Origin: Mesorhizobium sp.
Lineage (GTDB): Bacteria; Pseudomonadota; Alphaproteobacteria; Rhizobiales; Rhizobiaceae
Reading direction: 5' to 3'
Assembly: GCF_023954305.1 (NCBI RefSeq)
Contig: NZ_JAMLIG010000001.1
Span: 496,001 to 560,000, forward strand
Length of the DNA: 64,000 bases
The notes beneath the pieces were generated by a model that saw only the letters and a program-made list of their open reading frames with translations, did no database searches and was not told the DNA's origin. The first letter of the stretch is position 1. Every line of letters starts with the position of its first letter. Below, in pieces: positions 62,385 to 64,000 of the stretch. Made by a program: the position numbers and the translations under genes.

Positions 62385-62999
62385 ATGAGGAAATCTAGTC
62401 ACCTCGACAAGTATGCAAAGCTCTTCCAAGAAAACATGTCCCACACGGAGCCGCTTCTGCAGGCTGTCCTGACTGGGCACCTGATAATAGAGAGCGCGCT
62501 CGACAATATCCTCGCCGTCATCTTCTTCCACCCGGAACACATATTCAGAGAGGCACGGCTCACGTTCGTACAGAAGGTTCATGTCGTTCGGTCCTATGGC
62601 CTCCGCAAACACGAGAATTCCATGTGGGACATGATCCTCGCCGTGAACTCCGTGCGCAACGAATTGGCGCACCACCTCGAAAGCGACAAGAAAGTTGCCC
62701 GCCTGCAGAAGCTCCGCGAAAATTTCGTGGCCGAGGCTACCGAGGAGATGCGAAGGACGCTCGAGAAGAAGTGGAAATCTCTCGAGGAACTGCCTGACCC
62801 CATCATCGCAGTTTGGTCATGCTCACTGTGCACCGGCTTCCTAAGCAGCTTCGAGGAAGACGTAATATCCCTTCGCGGTATTCTTGACGCGCTAGACGAG
62901 GGCATGAATCCAGATCGCGAGAGGGTGCGACCGAAGACCGTGGCCGAAGCGAAGGCTAAGCCGAAGAAGGAAGGTCGTCCCGAGAAGGCTGCGAAATGA
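62385..62999 (+). CDS. HEPN-like (R-x4-H) protein, first gene of a two-gene unit
   Basis: A 204-residue protein starting MRKSSHLDKYAKLFQENMSH with GGAGG eight bases upstream. Residues about 20-100 form helices ending SVRNELAHHLESDKK. This holds the R-x4-H (Arg91, His96) signature of HEPN ribonucleases. The C-terminal third is charged (KPKTVAEAKAKPKKEGRPEK). It overlaps the next gene as ATGA, so the two are made together. It resembles the MltR/HEPN group in outline, but no family is certain. A toxin or RNase role is inferred from the motif. Confidence 0.75.
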   Translation: MRKSSHLDKYAKLFQENMSHTEPLLQAVLTGHLIIESALDNILAVIFFHPEHIFREARLTFVQKVHVVRSYGLRKHENSMWDMILAVNSVRNELAHHLESDKKVARLQKLRENFVAEATEEMRRTLEKKWKSLEELPDPIIAVWSCSLCTGFLSSFEEDVISLRGILDALDEGMNPDRERVRPKTVAEAKAKPKKEGRPEKAAK

Positions 63000-63799
63000 A
63001 ACGGTTCCGGCAGGAGCACCTGGAGGCTATCGCGGACGCGCTCGGGGAAACCGATGCCGGGCTGACTAACGGCGAGATCGATTTCCTTCTCGAAAGCGCG
63101 CGGTTGAAGAACCTCGGCCCCGGCACCAAGCGGAACCGCATCTACAACTCATTCGTCGAGTACCAGAACCGGGAGCAGATCAACACCAACATCCTAGCCT
63201 TCATCCGTAAGGCCCTAAAGCCTGCTAGGTTTGTCCGCTTTCCGGAGCGGTACGAGCCGTTGCGCGCGAACGTGAACCGGGCGTTGGCCTTCACAGGGCT
63301 GTCGGTGGACGAGGCGGGAGTTCTCAGCAAGGACAAGGGCGGAACGGCCACGACGCTCTCTGAAGCCGAGCGACGGGCCTCGGAATTACGGAAAGACCTC
63401 GCGTCACGCGGCGTGCATCCCGACATCCTCACCTTCTGCCGGGCCGAACTACTCGCCGACAATTACTTCCACGCGGTGCAAGAGGCCGTGAAGAGTGTGA
63501 TCGAGAAGCTGCGTTCGCGGACGGGCTTGATCGATGACGGCAACGTTCTGTTCGACCGGGTCTTCGGCGGAGACAAGCCCATGTTGACGATAAATGGCTT
63601 CCAGACCATGAGCGAGACCAGCGAGCAGAAGGGCTTCGTAAACCTCCTGAAGGGAACGTACGGGACGTTTCGGAACCCTACGGCTCACGCGCCCCGAAAG
63701 GACTGGGAGATGAAGAAGGAAGACGCAGAGGACCTACTGTCCCTGCTCTCGTTCATCCATCGCAGGATCGATAGAGCGACGATGCCGCCCAGAGTCTGA
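62996..63799 (+). CDS. Ymh/TIGR02391-type HEPN protein
   Basis: A 267-residue protein. The N-terminal 130 residues (MKRFRQEHLEAIADALGETD...) contain a helical region and a basic LKNLGPGTKRNRIYNSF segment. The C-terminal 130 residues match the Ymh/TIGR02391 family: FCRAELLADNYFHAVQEAVKSVIEKLR, VNLLKGTYGTFRNPTAHAPRKDW, DLLSLLSFIHRRIDRA. RNPTAH (Arg226 to His231) is the R-x4-H of the HEPN nuclease centre. The family occurs in phage and island settings and is suspected to act in abortive infection. It is translationally coupled to the upstream HEPN-like gene. Confidence 0.85.
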   Translation: MKRFRQEHLEAIADALGETDAGLTNGEIDFLLESARLKNLGPGTKRNRIYNSFVEYQNREQINTNILAFIRKALKPARFVRFPERYEPLRANVNRALAFTGLSVDEAGVLSKDKGGTATTLSEAERRASELRKDLASRGVHPDILTFCRAELLADNYFHAVQEAVKSVIEKLRSRTGLIDDGNVLFDRVFGGDKPMLTINGFQTMSETSEQKGFVNLLKGTYGTFRNPTAHAPRKDWEMKKEDAEDLLSLLSFIHRRIDRATMPPRV

Positions 63800-63900
63800 T
63801 AACAAAGGCGTGGGGAAATGGTGCTTACCTTTCGTAGGTGACCGAATATCGGAACGGCAGCGATCCACCCCCTCTGCCCGAATCCCCCGCCTTGCAGTTC

Positions 63901-64000
63901 CTACCCCTTCTTCCTCGCCATAAACGCCATCAGCGCCTGTTTCGTCTCGTCGGACTTCAGCCGCGCGGTGAACAGGCGGCCTTCCTCCTTGATCCGCTCG
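63901..64000 (-). CDS. Enoyl-CoA hydratase/isomerase family, C-terminal fragment
   Basis: On the minus strand the last 33 codons up to TAG read ERIKEEGRLFTARLKSDETK and then QALMAFMARKKG. This is the C-terminal end of a crotonase-fold enoyl-CoA hydratase (beta-oxidation or related). The rest lies beyond the window. It marks the right edge of the islet between pdxH and this gene. Confidence 0.85.
   Translation of the reverse strand, partial: ERIKEEGRLFTARLKSDETKQALMAFMARKKG

Overview
The window is a high-GC stretch of an alphaproteobacterial chromosome. Gene order and protein types (CcrM-type GANTC methyltransferase, ctaC-D-B-F-G-E cluster, ppdK, threonine and isoprenoid genes, IalB-family and extensin-family proteins) point to the Hyphomicrobiales, most likely a Mesorhizobium/Phyllobacteriaceae-type organism. 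This assignment is by recognition of protein families and synteny, not by a database search. No rRNA, tRNA, CRISPR array, integrase or intact insertion sequence was seen.

Layout. 1-3071: the start of a small DNA-binding-like protein, then an accessory restriction endonuclease / cytosine methyltransferase / Vsr mismatch endonuclease cassette. 3231-12053: ppdK, a thioesterase, a divergent HxlR regulator / FMN reductase pair, an LssY_C protein, two extensin-family proteins, a VOC protein and a PepSY-like protein, with dispersed intergenic repeats between them. 12117-18748: smc, a DsbA-like lipoprotein, a DUF433/DUF5615 pair, a DciA-like protein and mutY. 18637-20080: a small AT-rich insert flanked by a 93-bp direct duplication of the mutY 3' end. 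20102-32256: HAD hydrolases, a cupin, ccrM, thrC, an M16 peptidase, a GNAT with a premature stop, a large GGDEF/EAL membrane protein, an AlgH-family protein, a DsbD-like domain protein and a peroxiredoxin. 32286-41396: one long minus-strand block with rnhA, thrB, ispH, SURF1, DUF983 and the whole aa3-type cytochrome oxidase cluster. A strong intrinsic terminator separates the oxidase cluster from the DUF983-rnhA block. 41752-60529: ialB-like, YbjN, tldD, an orphan ParS-like antitoxin, a sirtuin, an rRNA methyltransferase, tlyA, dxs, pirin, a TadG-like protein, vapBC, xseB, an HDAC-family protein, ribBA-like, aroC, a histidine phosphatase, fabI, a DnaJ-type protein and pdxH.

60530-63900 is an accessory islet between pdxH and an enoyl-CoA hydratase. 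It holds a frameshifted BrnT toxin with an intact BrnA antitoxin, a decayed second copy of the pdxH 3' end, a protein with the R/S-x-T/E-x-E signature of ADP-ribosyltransferases, and an overlapping two-gene unit in which both proteins carry the R-x4-H motif of HEPN ribonucleases (the second is of the Ymh/TIGR02391 type). This two-gene unit with its ADP-ribosyltransferase-like neighbour is the best candidate in the window for an undescribed defence or conflict system. Two insertions (at mutY and at pdxH) share the same architecture: an extra copy of a housekeeping gene's 3' end next to small accessory genes, with no visible recombinase.
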